Part shown: positions 53,079 to 61,996 of the stretch, piece by piece | Layout of the letters: every line of letters starts with the position of its first letter | Numbering within the stretch: position 1 is the first letter of the stretch | NCBI RefSeq assembly: GCF_013170705.1 | Contig: NZ_CP033334.1 | Coordinates: 6,735,501-6,799,500 of the forward strand | Direction: 5' to 3' | DNA: 64,000 bases | Source: Mesorhizobium loti | GTDB taxonomy: Bacteria > Pseudomonadota > Alphaproteobacteria > Rhizobiales > Rhizobiaceae | Made by a program: the position numbers and the translations under genes | Notes under the pieces: model-generated | The model's input: only the letters and a program-made list of their open reading frames with translations | The model's database searches: none | Told to the model about the DNA's origin: nothing

Positions 53079-56000
53079 TCAGAATTTCACGCCGAGATCG
53101 ACCTTGGCGCCCTGGTCAACGCCGCCGCCGAACTGGCCAGTATAGGACAGGCCGAGCTTGGCGTTGGGGGCGAGCAGCAGGTCGAGACCCGCCTCGATGA
53201 GCGCGCTGTCCCTGCCGATCGGCACGCCAGCGATGGTGAAGCGATCGCCGCCGGCGAAAGTGACGGTCGACAGCGGCGTGATATCGCCGAGGGCATGACG
53301 CCAGCCGAGCATGCCACGCGCTGTGACGTTGACGCCGCCAAGCGTGAATTCGGTGGAACCGCGCAAGCCGAGGGTGGTGAAGGTGGCATCGGTGGTCGAA
53401 GCGGCGCTGGCCAGCGCCGCTGGGCCACCTTGCTCGGTAAACCCGTTTGTGTGCACGCTGACATAAGCAAGATTGGCGAAAGGCTCCAAGTTGAATTGTC
53501 CGGCATCGGCCTTGTAGGCGAACTCCCCGAAGATTTGCGCGGTGCCAGCACCATAGTCGGCCGAGAGCGCGTCGGCAAAACCGTCGAAGGCTACCGAGCG
53601 CCTGGTCGATATGCTGCTCCAACTGTAGGCGGCGCCGGTGCGGAAGGCGATGGCGCGCCAATTGGTACCGCCATAGAGGCCGAGATGATAGTTGTCGCTC
53701 TTACCGTTCGAATTGCGATCATCGGCACCGAAGCTCGAATGACTGTAGCCGCCAAGCAGACCGAGACGCCAGCGGCCGACCGACGCATCGGCGCCGGCCA
53801 GCAGGCCGCCAGTCGAGCGATCAAAGGCGGCGGCGTTGCCATCGGAGTCCGTGCTGCCCCAAGACCCAAAAGCCTGACCCCAGACGGCGAAACGATCGGT
53901 GTCGGCGGCGACCATTTCGGGACCACCCTCGCCATAGGCCATGATCGGTAGAGCGGCCATGCTGTCGTCGCCGAAGGCGGCAGAGATGCGGCTGGTGGCG
54001 GCATCACGGACGAAATGGCCATCTCCCAGCAGCATGCCCTTGGCCGAGGCATGAATCTCGCCCGACAATTGGTCGAGGGCATCTCGAGCGGCAGCCGTGG
54101 CGGGTAGCCCCAGGATGGCGTCGTAGAGCGGATTGCCGCTGTCTAGGCTCTCGGCGCCGCCACCGGTGGCCATCTGGTTGGCGCCCAGGCCAACCGAGGC
54201 AAAACTGATGTTATTGCGGTGCAGCCGCAGATAGACGTTGTCCGCGTCGTAGCTGAGCGAAGGATCGAGGAAGGCAAAATTGCTGATCACATTGGCGAAC
54301 GTACCGCTGACGCCGCCGGTCGCCGACAGGATCGTGTAGTCGGTCTGAGGTCCGTAACTGCCCGCGCCAGCCAGCACGCTGACCGTCCCGCCGTTGATCG
54401 TGGCCGGCCCGGTCACGTCGAGACGGGAGGCTTGTCCGGCCGCGTTCGCGGCGACCTGATAGGTCGAGCCGGCATTGAAGGTGACGGCACCCACGTTCAT
54501 CGTGCCGATGCCGACGCCAGATGCGACCGGGCCAGTGAAGAGGCGGCCGGAGACCGTGACCGTGCCCGTGATCGTGCCGGTGCCGCCGAGCGCAGCACCC
54601 GATGCAACCGCGACCTGGGTACTGTTCAAGGCCCCTTCGATGAGCAGCGTTCCACCGGTCACGTTGGTATTTCCGGTATAGGTATTGCCACCGCTCAAGG
54701 TGAGCGTGCCCGTGCCCGATTTTGTCAGCCCAACGACCGTCGGCACGAGAATCGCCGGGAGGGTGCTGCTGCCGGGACTGACGAGTTGCATGCCATTCCT
54801 GATGACGCCACTAAAGGTGGTGTCAGTGGCTTGATCCACGGTGAGCAAGCTGGGGGATCCCATCGCCACCGTGCTGGTGATATCGCCCGCGCCCGACAGC
54901 GAACCAACGGTCTGCGACGTGATGCCGAGATCGAGAGTGGCGCCGCTTGCGACGAAAAGCGATCCGGTCGGGGCGCCGAGCGTGCCGCCATCTCCAAGGA
55001 ACAGCCTCCCCGCCTCGATATTGGTGCCGCCTTCGTACGTATTGGCTCCGATCACGTACAGTTCGCCCGCGCCCTGTTTGGTCAGCGCCCCGACGCCGCC
55101 CAGCGGGGAAGAGATCTCGACGTCATAACCGTTGCTGTCGATGAAGGCGCCGCCCGCCTTGATCGTCACATCGCCGGCAGCGAAATGCCCGAGCAGATCG
55201 GTGTCGGCACTCGTGGCGCGCAAAATGCCGCCATCGAAATTGACCCTCGCGCCATCGTGACCTTTCCAGACACCGCCGGTTTCCAGAACCCCGCGTGCTC
55301 CGGCCGTGCCGTCCAGATTCAGCGTGCCACTGGCGGAGCTTGTGCGCACCATATCGACCGTGCCGACGCCGGTGCTGACTCTGCCACCATCCGCGACGGT
55401 AAGCGTGCCCGCACCCTGATAGCCGAGGCGCAGATAATCCGTCGTCCACACTGACCCGATGCCGGTAACGAGCATCGTGCCATTGCTGCCGGCCACTTCG
55501 CCGATATAGCTGGTCAGGTTCGCGACCGTACCGCCATGTGCGATCGCCAGCGTGCCGCCATCGACGGTGGTGAACGAAAACGCACTGTTGCCGGTCAGGG
55601 TCAGCGTGCCCGCACCATCCTTGATGAGCCACACGGCGCCGTCCCCAGCGCCCGTCATGAATCCGTCCGTGATCGCACCGCTGAAACTGGTGTTGGTCGC
55701 CTGATTGACCGTGAGCGGGCTTTGCCGGCCGCCATACACCGTAGTGGTAATGCTGCCGGCGCCGGACAGCGCGCCGACCGTCTGGTTGGTACCGGTAAGA
55801 TCAAACGTGCCACCGCCGGCGATCGCAAGCGCACCAGTCGGTGCGCCAAGCGTGCCGCCCAGGTCGACGTCGAACTTCAGCGTGCCCGCCGAGATCGTGG
55901 TTCCACCCGTGTACGTGTTGAATCCGGAAAGAATGAGCGTTCCGAGGTCGGTCTTGTCGATGCCACCGCTGCCGGTGAGCGCAGACAAGATGGTCGCGGA

Positions 56001-57896
56001 CATGCCCGCGCCGTCCGTGGTGCCGTCGCCCACGCGGATCGGAACGCTGGATCCGGTGAGATTGAGCGCATCGCCGGACATTTGATAGCCATCGACGAAG
56101 AACTGCATCCCGCCGCCCAAATCCATCGCGCCACCGCCCGCACTGACCGTGACCACGCCCGGCGCGCCCTGGAAGATCATCATGGCCGCTGGATCGTAGA
56201 CGCCGCTCGCGCTGCCGCCCGCGTTCGTCCAGTTGGTTCCGGCAGCGCTCCAGGTGCCTGTGCCGCCGTTGACCATATTGTTAGGCACGGTGTGCGCGCC
56301 GTTCCAGAAGCTGTAGGAGCCGGGCGCTACCGCCCCGACCAGCAGGTTGACCTGGTTAGCCACTGAAGTCTGCACGGCCAGATCGCCGCCAGCATAACCG
56401 GCTGGCGTCGCGCCAATGGTCATCCCGTTGTCGGTCAGCGCCCCGCCATAGTCGAACAGGCGATAGAGACCGTCGCCGAAACCGCCGGCGTCGCTGACAT
56501 TGAGCGTGCCGGCAAGCGTCAGGTTGCCAGCGACGTTGAACAGGCGCGTGTTGCCCGGTGCGCCGAGAGAGACATCGATAACCGAGCCAGCATTCAGCGC
56601 CAGCGATCCCATCGACAGGGTCTGGCCGGTGCGGCCCAGGAGGATGCCGCCGGACGCCACGGAAACGTCGCCGGCGATCGATCCGGCACCGCCGAGACTG
56701 CCGCCGGACGCAATCGCAACCGTCGACGTGCCCAACAGAATGGGCCCCCACATCACATTGCCCAGGGATCCATCGACGAGCAGCGTGCCGCCCGTCACAT
56801 TGGGGGTGCCGGTATAGGTGTTGCTGCCGCTCAGGGTGAGCGTGCCGGTACCGGACTTGGTCAGCCCGGTCATGGTGGTTACGCCGTTGATTTCGTCGAA
56901 GTAATCCGCGATGGCGCCACTGAAAGTGGTGTTGGTGGCTTGATTGACGGTGAGCAGGCCGGGGTTGAAGTCCGAACGGGTGACGGTGCCCGCACCCGAC
57001 AGCGAGCCGACCGTCAGGGCCGTTGTATCAAGAAGGAGCGTGGCGCCGCTGCCGATGTAGAGCTCCCCCGTTGGCGCACCGAGCGTGCCGTTGCCCTTGA
57101 GGTCAAGGGTGCCCGCTTCGATCCGCGTCCCGCCGGTATATGTGTTGGAGCCCGAAAGCGTTTGCGCGCCCGACCCGCGCTTGACCAAAGCGAGCGTGCC
57201 GCCACCGGCGCCGTCGGCGATGACGCCACCGAAAGAAGAATCTCCAAGTGCCGAACCATCGATCGTCAGCACGGCATCCGTCGCGCCGCCGTTTACGATC
57301 TGCCCGCTGGGGATGTAGTTCGTGATCCGACCGATTGTCGTGCTGTAGCCGTTGAGGTTGAGGAGACCTCCCGCGGCCACTGCCTGACTGCCGAACTCCA
57401 AGTCGGTATTCACTGTCGTTGCGTTGGCGGCCCATATGTTGACGACGCCGTCTCCACCGAGCCTCAACCAAGCGCCATCGATGGCGCCGGTGGCCAGTGC
57501 GTTCACGGTGCCGTTGATTGTCAGCGTGCCACCGGTGATGGCGTTGGCGACGTTCGCATTCACGACGGCATCGAAGGTCGGCAATTGCACGAGGCCGCCG
57601 CTGACGGCGCCGGCCGCGTTCGCATTGAGGACGGCGCCATTGCGGAAGGTTGCGGCCACGGTGCCGCTAAAAGTATCGGCTGTATCGGCGTCGACTTTGC
57701 AACCATTGGTGGGGCCGCCGTTGAAAACCGGGAAACCGCCGGTATACGGTCCCCCTCCCGGGTCACAAGCCTGTTGCGCATGGCCCGTCGAAGGCGCGCA
57801 CGCGATGGCGAGGAGCGCGAGGGTCGAGGTCGTGACCGACAGCCTGCCGAGCGAAATGGTCCTCGAACGATTGCCGCGCCCTGCCTTCATTGCCAT
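53079..57896 (-). CDS. Autotransporter outer-membrane beta-barrel protein with repeated PATR passenger
   Basis: A 1605-residue type V secretion protein. An extended signal peptide ends at about residue 40 (STGHAQQA). The passenger is Gly/Thr/Ser-rich beta-helix with at least six passenger-associated transport repeats of the form GTLTLSG-NTYTGGT-x-GGTL, at about residues 249, 360, 664, 772, 955 and 1074. A larger module (LGAPTG...SLSGAG... LTV(N/D)QAT(N/D)T-FSG) occurs three times. The barrel is about residues 1335-1605 (FAVWGQAFGSWGSTDSD to the terminal Phe). The ATG at 57890 is an alternative start. It lies 314 bases downstream of a co-oriented two-component pair. Likely surface display or adhesion; substrate unknown. 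Confidence 0.92.
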   Translation of the reverse strand: MAMKAGRGNRSRTISLGRLSVTTSTLALLAIACAPSTGHAQQACDPGGGPYTGGFPVFNGGPTNGCKVDADTADTFSGTVAATFRNGAVLNANAAGAVSGGLVQLPTFDAVVNANVANAITGGTLTINGTVNALATGAIDGAWLRLGGDGVVNIWAANATTVNTDLEFGSQAVAAGGLLNLNGYSTTIGRITNYIPSGQIVNGGATDAVLTIDGSALGDSSFGGVIADGAGGGTLALVKRGSGAQTLSGSNTYTGGTRIEAGTLDLKGNGTLGAPTGELYIGSGATLLLDTTALTVGSLSGAGTVTRSDFNPGLLTVNQATNTTFSGAIADYFDEINGVTTMTGLTKSGTGTLTLSGSNTYTGTPNVTGGTLLVDGSLGNVMWGPILLGTSTVAIASGGSLGGAGSIAGDVSVASGGILLGRTGQTLSMGSLALNAGSVIDVSLGAPGNTRLFNVAGNLTLAGTLNVSDAGGFGDGLYRLFDYGGALTDNGMTIGATPAGYAGGDLAVQTSVANQVNLLVGAVAPGSYSFWNGAHTVPNNMVNGGTGTWSAAGTNWTNAGGSASGVYDPAAMMIFQGAPGVVTVSAGGGAMDLGGGMQFFVDGYQMSGDALNLTGSSVPIRVGDGTTDGAGMSATILSALTGSGGIDKTDLGTLILSGFNTYTGGTTISAGTLKFDVDLGGTLGAPTGALAIAGGGTFDLTGTNQTVGALSGAGSITTTVYGGRQSPLTVNQATNTSFSGAITDGFMTGAGDGAVWLIKDGAGTLTLTGNSAFSFTTVDGGTLAIAHGGTVANLTSYIGEVAGSNGTMLVTGIGSVWTTDYLRLGYQGAGTLTVADGGRVSTGVGTVDMVRTSSASGTLNLDGTAGARGVLETGGVWKGHDGARVNFDGGILRATSADTDLLGHFAAGDVTIKAGGAFIDSNGYDVEISSPLGGVGALTKQGAGELYVIGANTYEGGTNIEAGRLFLGDGGTLGAPTGSLFVASGATLDLGITSQTVGSLSGAGDITSTVAMGSPSLLTVDQATDTTFSGVIRNGMQLVSPGSSTLPAILVPTVVGLTKSGTGTLTLSGGNTYTGNTNVTGGTLLIEGALNSTQVAVASGAALGGTGTITGTVTVSGRLFTGPVASGVGIGTMNVGAVTFNAGSTYQVAANAAGQASRLDVTGPATINGGTVSVLAGAGSYGPQTDYTILSATGGVSGTFANVISNFAFLDPSLSYDADNVYLRLHRNNISFASVGLGANQMATGGGAESLDSGNPLYDAILGLPATAAARDALDQLSGEIHASAKGMLLGDGHFVRDAATSRISAAFGDDSMAALPIMAYGEGGPEMVAADTDRFAVWGQAFGSWGSTDSDGNAAAFDRSTGGLLAGADASVGRWRLGLLGGYSHSSFGADDRNSNGKSDNYHLGLYGGTNWRAIAFRTGAAYSWSSISTRRSVAFDGFADALSADYGAGTAQIFGEFAYKADAGQFNLEPFANLAYVSVHTNGFTEQGGPAALASAASTTDATFTTLGLRGSTEFTLGGVNVTARGMLGWRHALGDITPLSTVTFAGGDRFTIAGVPIGRDSALIEAGLDLLLAPNAKLGLSYTGQFGGGVDQGAKVDLGVKF

Positions 57897-58210
57897 GCTC
57901 CCCCACGGCAGCCGTCCGCGCGTCGGCGCAAGGGAGCGCGGGCATACGCCCTCCCCCGCGCCGCCATCGGCGGCACCGCGGTTTCATTGATTTGCTCCCC
58001 GATCCCGGACGGGAGTCGTTGATGATCTTTTCCGCCGGGGCGGCGGATACATCAATCCCGCGTTCGAGGGGGTACCGGCAGAATATCACGGCAAATTTCG
58101 GCATTTGGCCCGGCGGCCAGGCAACTCGCTTACCGGCATCCGGTCGGCCGTCATCTTAAGCCGGACCGCCGAGCGCTCGAGCCCCGCTCCGACCACCTCT
58201 GACGCAGCGA
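57897..58210. other. Intergenic region upstream of the autotransporter
   Basis: 314 bases between the kinase stop and the autotransporter start, on the same strand. A hairpin TCCGCC-GGGGC-GGCGGA lies at about 58040-58056. The length suffices for an independent autotransporter promoter. No gene is seen. Confidence 0.45.
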
Positions 58211-59944
58211 TCAGGCCTTTCGTCCCGCAGCGTGAGTCGGAATGGCCAAGGTCAGTTGCGTGCCGCGCCCAGGCGCGCTTTCGATTGCTATTCGTCCGCC
58301 CATCTGGTCAGCCCGACGACGTATGTTCGCAAGGCCTCGTCCTTCGCCGGCAGCGCCCGAGGCTCTCTCGGGCTCGAACCCCATTCCGTCGTCCGACAGT
58401 ATGACGAGAATGACGCCATCGTCACCGGGGTTCATCGCGAGTTCGATCCTTGTGGCGGAAGCATGGCGCAAGCTGTTGGCGATACCCTCCTGCAACAGCC
58501 GATAGAGGCTGAGCAGCCGCCGCACGTCGAGGCTCGGCGCCGGGGTCGGGAGCGTGCAGCGATAGTCCAGCGTGATGCCGGATCGGGCAAGACGGCCTGC
58601 CATGCGCTCCTGGAACATCGCCAGCGCCTCGTCGATCGGTTCGTTGCCCGCATCGATCGCACTGGCCATGTTGCGCAGGTCATCGACCGAAGACTGCAAT
58701 CCCTGCTCGATTTCCCGTGAGGTCAGTCGATTCTCGCGGACATCGAGGAGAAGATGCGTCAGCACACCTCCGACCCCATCGTGCATGTCGCGCAGCAGAC
58801 GCTGACGCTCTGCGTCGATTGCCAGCAACCGTTCCTGATGGCGCAACAATCGCGAGGAGCGCAGCAGGCTCGCATCCTGCTCCAGCACCTGACGTTCCAG
58901 GTCGCTACGCGCCTCCTCCGCCTCCTGGTTGAGCCTGTGCCCCTGCAGAGCGATCTCGAACAGGATGCCGAACATCGTCAATGGCGGTGCCAGGACCGAC
59001 GCCTGCAGCGCGAAGCCGTTGGGCGGCGGCAAGAGAAACAGGTCGAAGCCAATCGAGGCAAGAGCGACCAGCAATATCGCCAGAACCCGGATCGCCGGCC
59101 CGGGAGCTGTCCGTCCCATCCGCAGCAAGGCCAAAACGCCATATCCCAACAGCAGGGTCAGAGCCACCGCATCGAGCCAGGGCACAATTGTCGCAAAGCC
59201 GACGCCTGCGGCCATGGTCCCAAGCAATATGGCGAAGGCGACGCCAAAGCAGCCGCAGGCTGCCCACGCCTCGCGCGACCGCCAGTCGGCAAAGGCGTTC
59301 ACGGCAAGCGCTGCTAACGTCAGCATCAGATATTCCACGCCGTAGCGCAGCAACGGAAACCAGACATAGGGCAGGCTCTCCGCCCCGAAGGTGGTGAGCC
59401 AGGCGTCGATGCCCACCGATATGAGCAGCAGGCCGGTGATGCACTGGAGCCGCGAAAAGCCGTTGACCGGCAACAGGACGAGCAGCGCTGCGCCCATCAT
59501 CAGTTCCGTCACAACGACCAGCCATACCATGTCGAAACGCTGGAACTTCTCCCGACCGGCGGTCTCATCCATACGGTCGAAAGGCCCTGCATAAGCTGTC
59601 GCGGCCTCCGGACAAGGATTTCCCCGGCAGGTGAGCGACCACTCATTCCCGGCCGACGTCTCCGCGCGCGACAACAGACTCGCCTGCGCCGGCCGCAGGA
59701 CCACGGGCTGCCAGCCTGGGATACGCAGCATGGCCGGCCCTGAAAGCCCGGCAGCATAGGCGCCCACCTCGGCCGGCTCGGACGCCAGCAGCGCCCGCGC
59801 CGCCGGCAACCGATATTCCTCTAGTGTGCCCACAGGCTGAAAACCGGCGATGATGAGCGTATAAGCGCACCAGAACAGCAGTTGCGCGCCGAGAATGATA
59901 GCCAGCGCGCGGCGCCATCCCGTCAGCCGGGGCATGATGGTCAC
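58211..59944 (-). CDS. NarL-type sensor histidine kinase with membrane sensor
   Basis: A 577-residue kinase (GTG start 59944 overlapping the regulator's TGA; ATG 59935 is an alternative). A first membrane helix (ALAIILGAQLLFWCAYTLII) is followed by a periplasmic domain of about 130 residues. Then come some seven membrane spans, as in 7TM-type sensors (for example AWAACGCFGVAFAILLGTMA), a coiled linker, and the HisKA_3 box RQRLLRDMHDGVGGVLTHLL (His about 387). The HATPase ends with LSDDGMGFEPE and GGRIAIESAPGRGTQLTLAI. Its signal is unknown. It sits between its regulator and the autotransporter. Confidence 0.9.
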   Translation of the reverse strand: MTIMPRLTGWRRALAIILGAQLLFWCAYTLIIAGFQPVGTLEEYRLPAARALLASEPAEVGAYAAGLSGPAMLRIPGWQPVVLRPAQASLLSRAETSAGNEWSLTCRGNPCPEAATAYAGPFDRMDETAGREKFQRFDMVWLVVVTELMMGAALLVLLPVNGFSRLQCITGLLLISVGIDAWLTTFGAESLPYVWFPLLRYGVEYLMLTLAALAVNAFADWRSREAWAACGCFGVAFAILLGTMAAGVGFATIVPWLDAVALTLLLGYGVLALLRMGRTAPGPAIRVLAILLVALASIGFDLFLLPPPNGFALQASVLAPPLTMFGILFEIALQGHRLNQEAEEARSDLERQVLEQDASLLRSSRLLRHQERLLAIDAERQRLLRDMHDGVGGVLTHLLLDVRENRLTSREIEQGLQSSVDDLRNMASAIDAGNEPIDEALAMFQERMAGRLARSGITLDYRCTLPTPAPSLDVRRLLSLYRLLQEGIANSLRHASATRIELAMNPGDDGVILVILSDDGMGFEPERASGAAGEGRGLANIRRRADQMGGRIAIESAPGRGTQLTLAIPTHAAGRKA

Positions 59945-60591
59945 AGGCGCAGCAGCCCGCTGCGAAAAGCGCGTACCATGGCCTCGCCCCGATTGCTCAC
60001 CCTGAGCTTCCTGTAGATCGATTTCACGTGATCGCCGATCGTGTACGGCGATATTTCCAGTTCGGCCGCCGCCTGCCGGTTGCTGTACCCCCGCGCCAGA
60101 AGCTGGAGCAGTTCGATTTCGCGCGGTGACAGCGGCGGATCGGCATCATCCGATTTCGAATCTTCCCGTTGCCGGCGCAGATGACGCAGCACATAAGCGG
60201 CGATGCTGGGCGACAATGGCGCACCACCGGTCAACGCATCGGCGGCCTGCTGACCGATGTCGAGACTGTCAATATCTTTCAGCAGATAGCCGTCCGCTCC
60301 CGCCAGCACAGCCGCCAGCACCGTATCCTGATCGCCCAGCACCGAGAGGACGAGTATTTTCGGCTCAAGACCGCCTCGTGCACGGATTTCCTCGATCAGT
60401 TCGATCCCGCTTCCATCGGGAAGGCCAAGATCGAGGATAAACAGGTCCACCTTCTCCTCGAGCAGACCACGCGCACCGGCCAGCGTGCCCGCGATGCCCG
60501 CCAGCGACAAGCCGTCATGCGCCACCACGCCGCGTCCGACATGAGCGGCGACGAGCGGATCATCCTCGACAACGACGACGTTCGCTTTCAC
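59941..60591 (-). CDS. LuxR/NarL-family response regulator
   Basis: A 216-residue regulator from the GTG at 60591 (a TTG at 60615 extends it by 8 codons; both are weakly supported). The receiver has VVVVEDDPLVAAHVG and the phospho-Asp in LFILDLGLPDGSG, with Lys in GYLLKDIDSL. The C-terminal LuxR helix-turn-helix is LSPREIELLQLLARGYSNRQ, AAAELEISPYTIGDHVKSIY. A perfect hairpin CCCTGCA-n7-TGCAGGG (60608-60628) lies just upstream and may be an operator. It is the first gene of the regulator-kinase-autotransporter array. Confidence 0.9.
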   Translation of the reverse strand: MKANVVVVEDDPLVAAHVGRGVVAHDGLSLAGIAGTLAGARGLLEEKVDLFILDLGLPDGSGIELIEEIRARGGLEPKILVLSVLGDQDTVLAAVLAGADGYLLKDIDSLDIGQQAADALTGGAPLSPSIAAYVLRHLRRQREDSKSDDADPPLSPREIELLQLLARGYSNRQAAAELEISPYTIGDHVKSIYRKLRVSNRGEAMVRAFRSGLLRL

Positions 60592-60695
60592 GTCCCCTAC
60601 CCGCCTGCCCTGCAATGGATCTGCAGGGTCATTGTAAACCGATCAATACACCAGATGGCAACCTCCGCACCCGCCGACAATCATGTGGCCACGCA

Positions 60696-61685
60696 TCAAC
60701 CGACCTCCCGCAGGATGAAATCGTGCAGCATCTTGGCGGCCGGCGACAGCACGCGATTCCTGACCGTGATCAGGCTGTAGGGCCTGACCTCGATGTCGAA
60801 TTCGGTCTGGACGACGTCAATGGCGCCGGCGAGCCCGTCGGGATTCTGGATGAATTTCGCCACCTGCACCGAGACCGGTGCGATGGCGTCGGATTGCGCG
60901 ACCATGACCAGCGTGAGCAGCAGCGAACTGGTGTTGAGGATCCGGTCCGGCAGGGCGATGTTGCGGTTCAGGAAATTGCTCTCCATCGCCTGGCGCAAGG
61001 GCGAACCGCCCGACTGGAAGACCCAGTCATAGGCGGCGGTGTCTTCCAGCCGCACCACGCCGCCGCTGGTGAGCGGGTGGCCACGGCGCACGATAAGGCA
61101 GGCTTTCTCGACGCCGATGACACGCGATTCGAACAGCCGCGGATTGAGGTCGTCGGGGATGCGGGCGATGATGAAATCGTGGCGTGTGGCGATCAGTTCG
61201 CGCGCCAGCACATTCGAGGTCTCGACCTGCATGGTGATCTCGATGCGCGGGTAGATGCGGCGGATTTCGCGGATCGCCGGTACCGCCAGTTCGATCGCGG
61301 GCGCCGTCACAGCTCCGAGGAACACCGATCCGCCCTTGCCCGCCTTGAGTTCGGAAATCTCGCGGTCGACCTCGCGCATCTCCAGCAGGATCGACCGCGC
61401 ACGCCTGGCCAGCGCCTTGCCGTAGGGTGTCAGCGTGATGCCGCGGGGCAGCCTTTCGCACAGCTTGACCTCGAGCACCGCCTCCATCTCGGCGATCATG
61501 CGCGAGGCCGCGGGCTGCGAGATGTTCATGACCTGCGCCGCCGCGCTCACCCGGCCATGATCGTCGAGGGCGACGATCATGCGCATGTGGCGCAAGCTGA
61601 GACCGCTGCGCAGCAGGGTTTCGCCGTCGCCCGGTACGTCACTGTAAACGTTTGAAACCGCGACCGGATTCGGTAACGTCGCCAT
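60696..61685 (-). CDS. gguR: LysR-family regulator of the chvE-ggu sugar locus
   Basis: From the ATG at 61685 (AAGGA 5 bases upstream) the product has 329 residues. The N-terminal winged helix is LSLRHMRMIVALDDHGRVSA, AAQVMNISQPAASRMIAEME, followed by LFERLP-type LCERLPRGITLTPYGKALA. The C-terminal effector domain runs GSVFLGAVTAPAIELAVPAI to the end. It is divergent from chvE, as GguR/GbpR-type regulators are in Agrobacterium, Azospirillum and relatives, where they control sugar-inducible chvE. The last 16 codons are duplicated at 53021-53067. Confidence 0.88.
   Translation of the reverse strand: MATLPNPVAVSNVYSDVPGDGETLLRSGLSLRHMRMIVALDDHGRVSAAAQVMNISQPAASRMIAEMEAVLEVKLCERLPRGITLTPYGKALARRARSILLEMREVDREISELKAGKGGSVFLGAVTAPAIELAVPAIREIRRIYPRIEITMQVETSNVLARELIATRHDFIIARIPDDLNPRLFESRVIGVEKACLIVRRGHPLTSGGVVRLEDTAAYDWVFQSGGSPLRQAMESNFLNRNIALPDRILNTSSLLLTLVMVAQSDAIAPVSVQVAKFIQNPDGLAGAIDVVQTEFDIEVRPYSLITVRNRVLSPAAKMLHDFILREVG
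60709..60755. repeat. Right copy of the ~47-bp direct repeat, within the gguR 3' end
   Basis: The intact copy of the repeat at 53021-53067, encoding the C-terminal VLSPAAKMLHDFILRE of GguR on the minus strand. Same orientation as the left copy, so the pair is a direct repeat about 7.69 kb apart. Confidence 0.85.
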
Positions 61686-61750
61686 GGCTTTCCTTACCTC
61701 CGCTCGCGGCCCGTTGGTATCTGCCAGCGACCCATCACGCATCATAACAC

Positions 61751-61766
61751 ATACCACTTGCGGTAT
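61751..61766. promoter_or_regulatory. Candidate LysR-type operator between gguR and chvE
   Basis: A dyad ATACC-ACTTGC-GGTAT lies 66 bases from the gguR start in the 311-bp divergent promoter. It resembles the ATAC-n7-GTAT style of LysR binding site, with one extra spacer base. The rest of 61686-61996 holds no gene. GguR binding is an inference. Confidence 0.5.
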
Positions 61767-61996
61767 AGCAATCATCAAAGATCGCATTTGACAGTTATGG
61801 CAAAAGGGCGGCAACGTCAGCGCGTCCCGAGACGCGACGGTCGCCGACGATAAAATCGTATCGATTGAAATCAGCGTTTCGGGGCCATGGGAGGATACCG
61901 GAGATCGATATGACGGCAGCAGTGCCTTGGCGCTTCTGCACGATTGCGCGGCCCGCGACCCCCGGGGTGCCGCGTCCATCAACCAGGGAGAGTTAA

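Noticed and set aside
54219..55454. 411-codon plus-strand frame inside the autotransporter
   Set aside because: Antisense to the repetitive passenger region, whose biased codons leave the opposite strand open; no motif.
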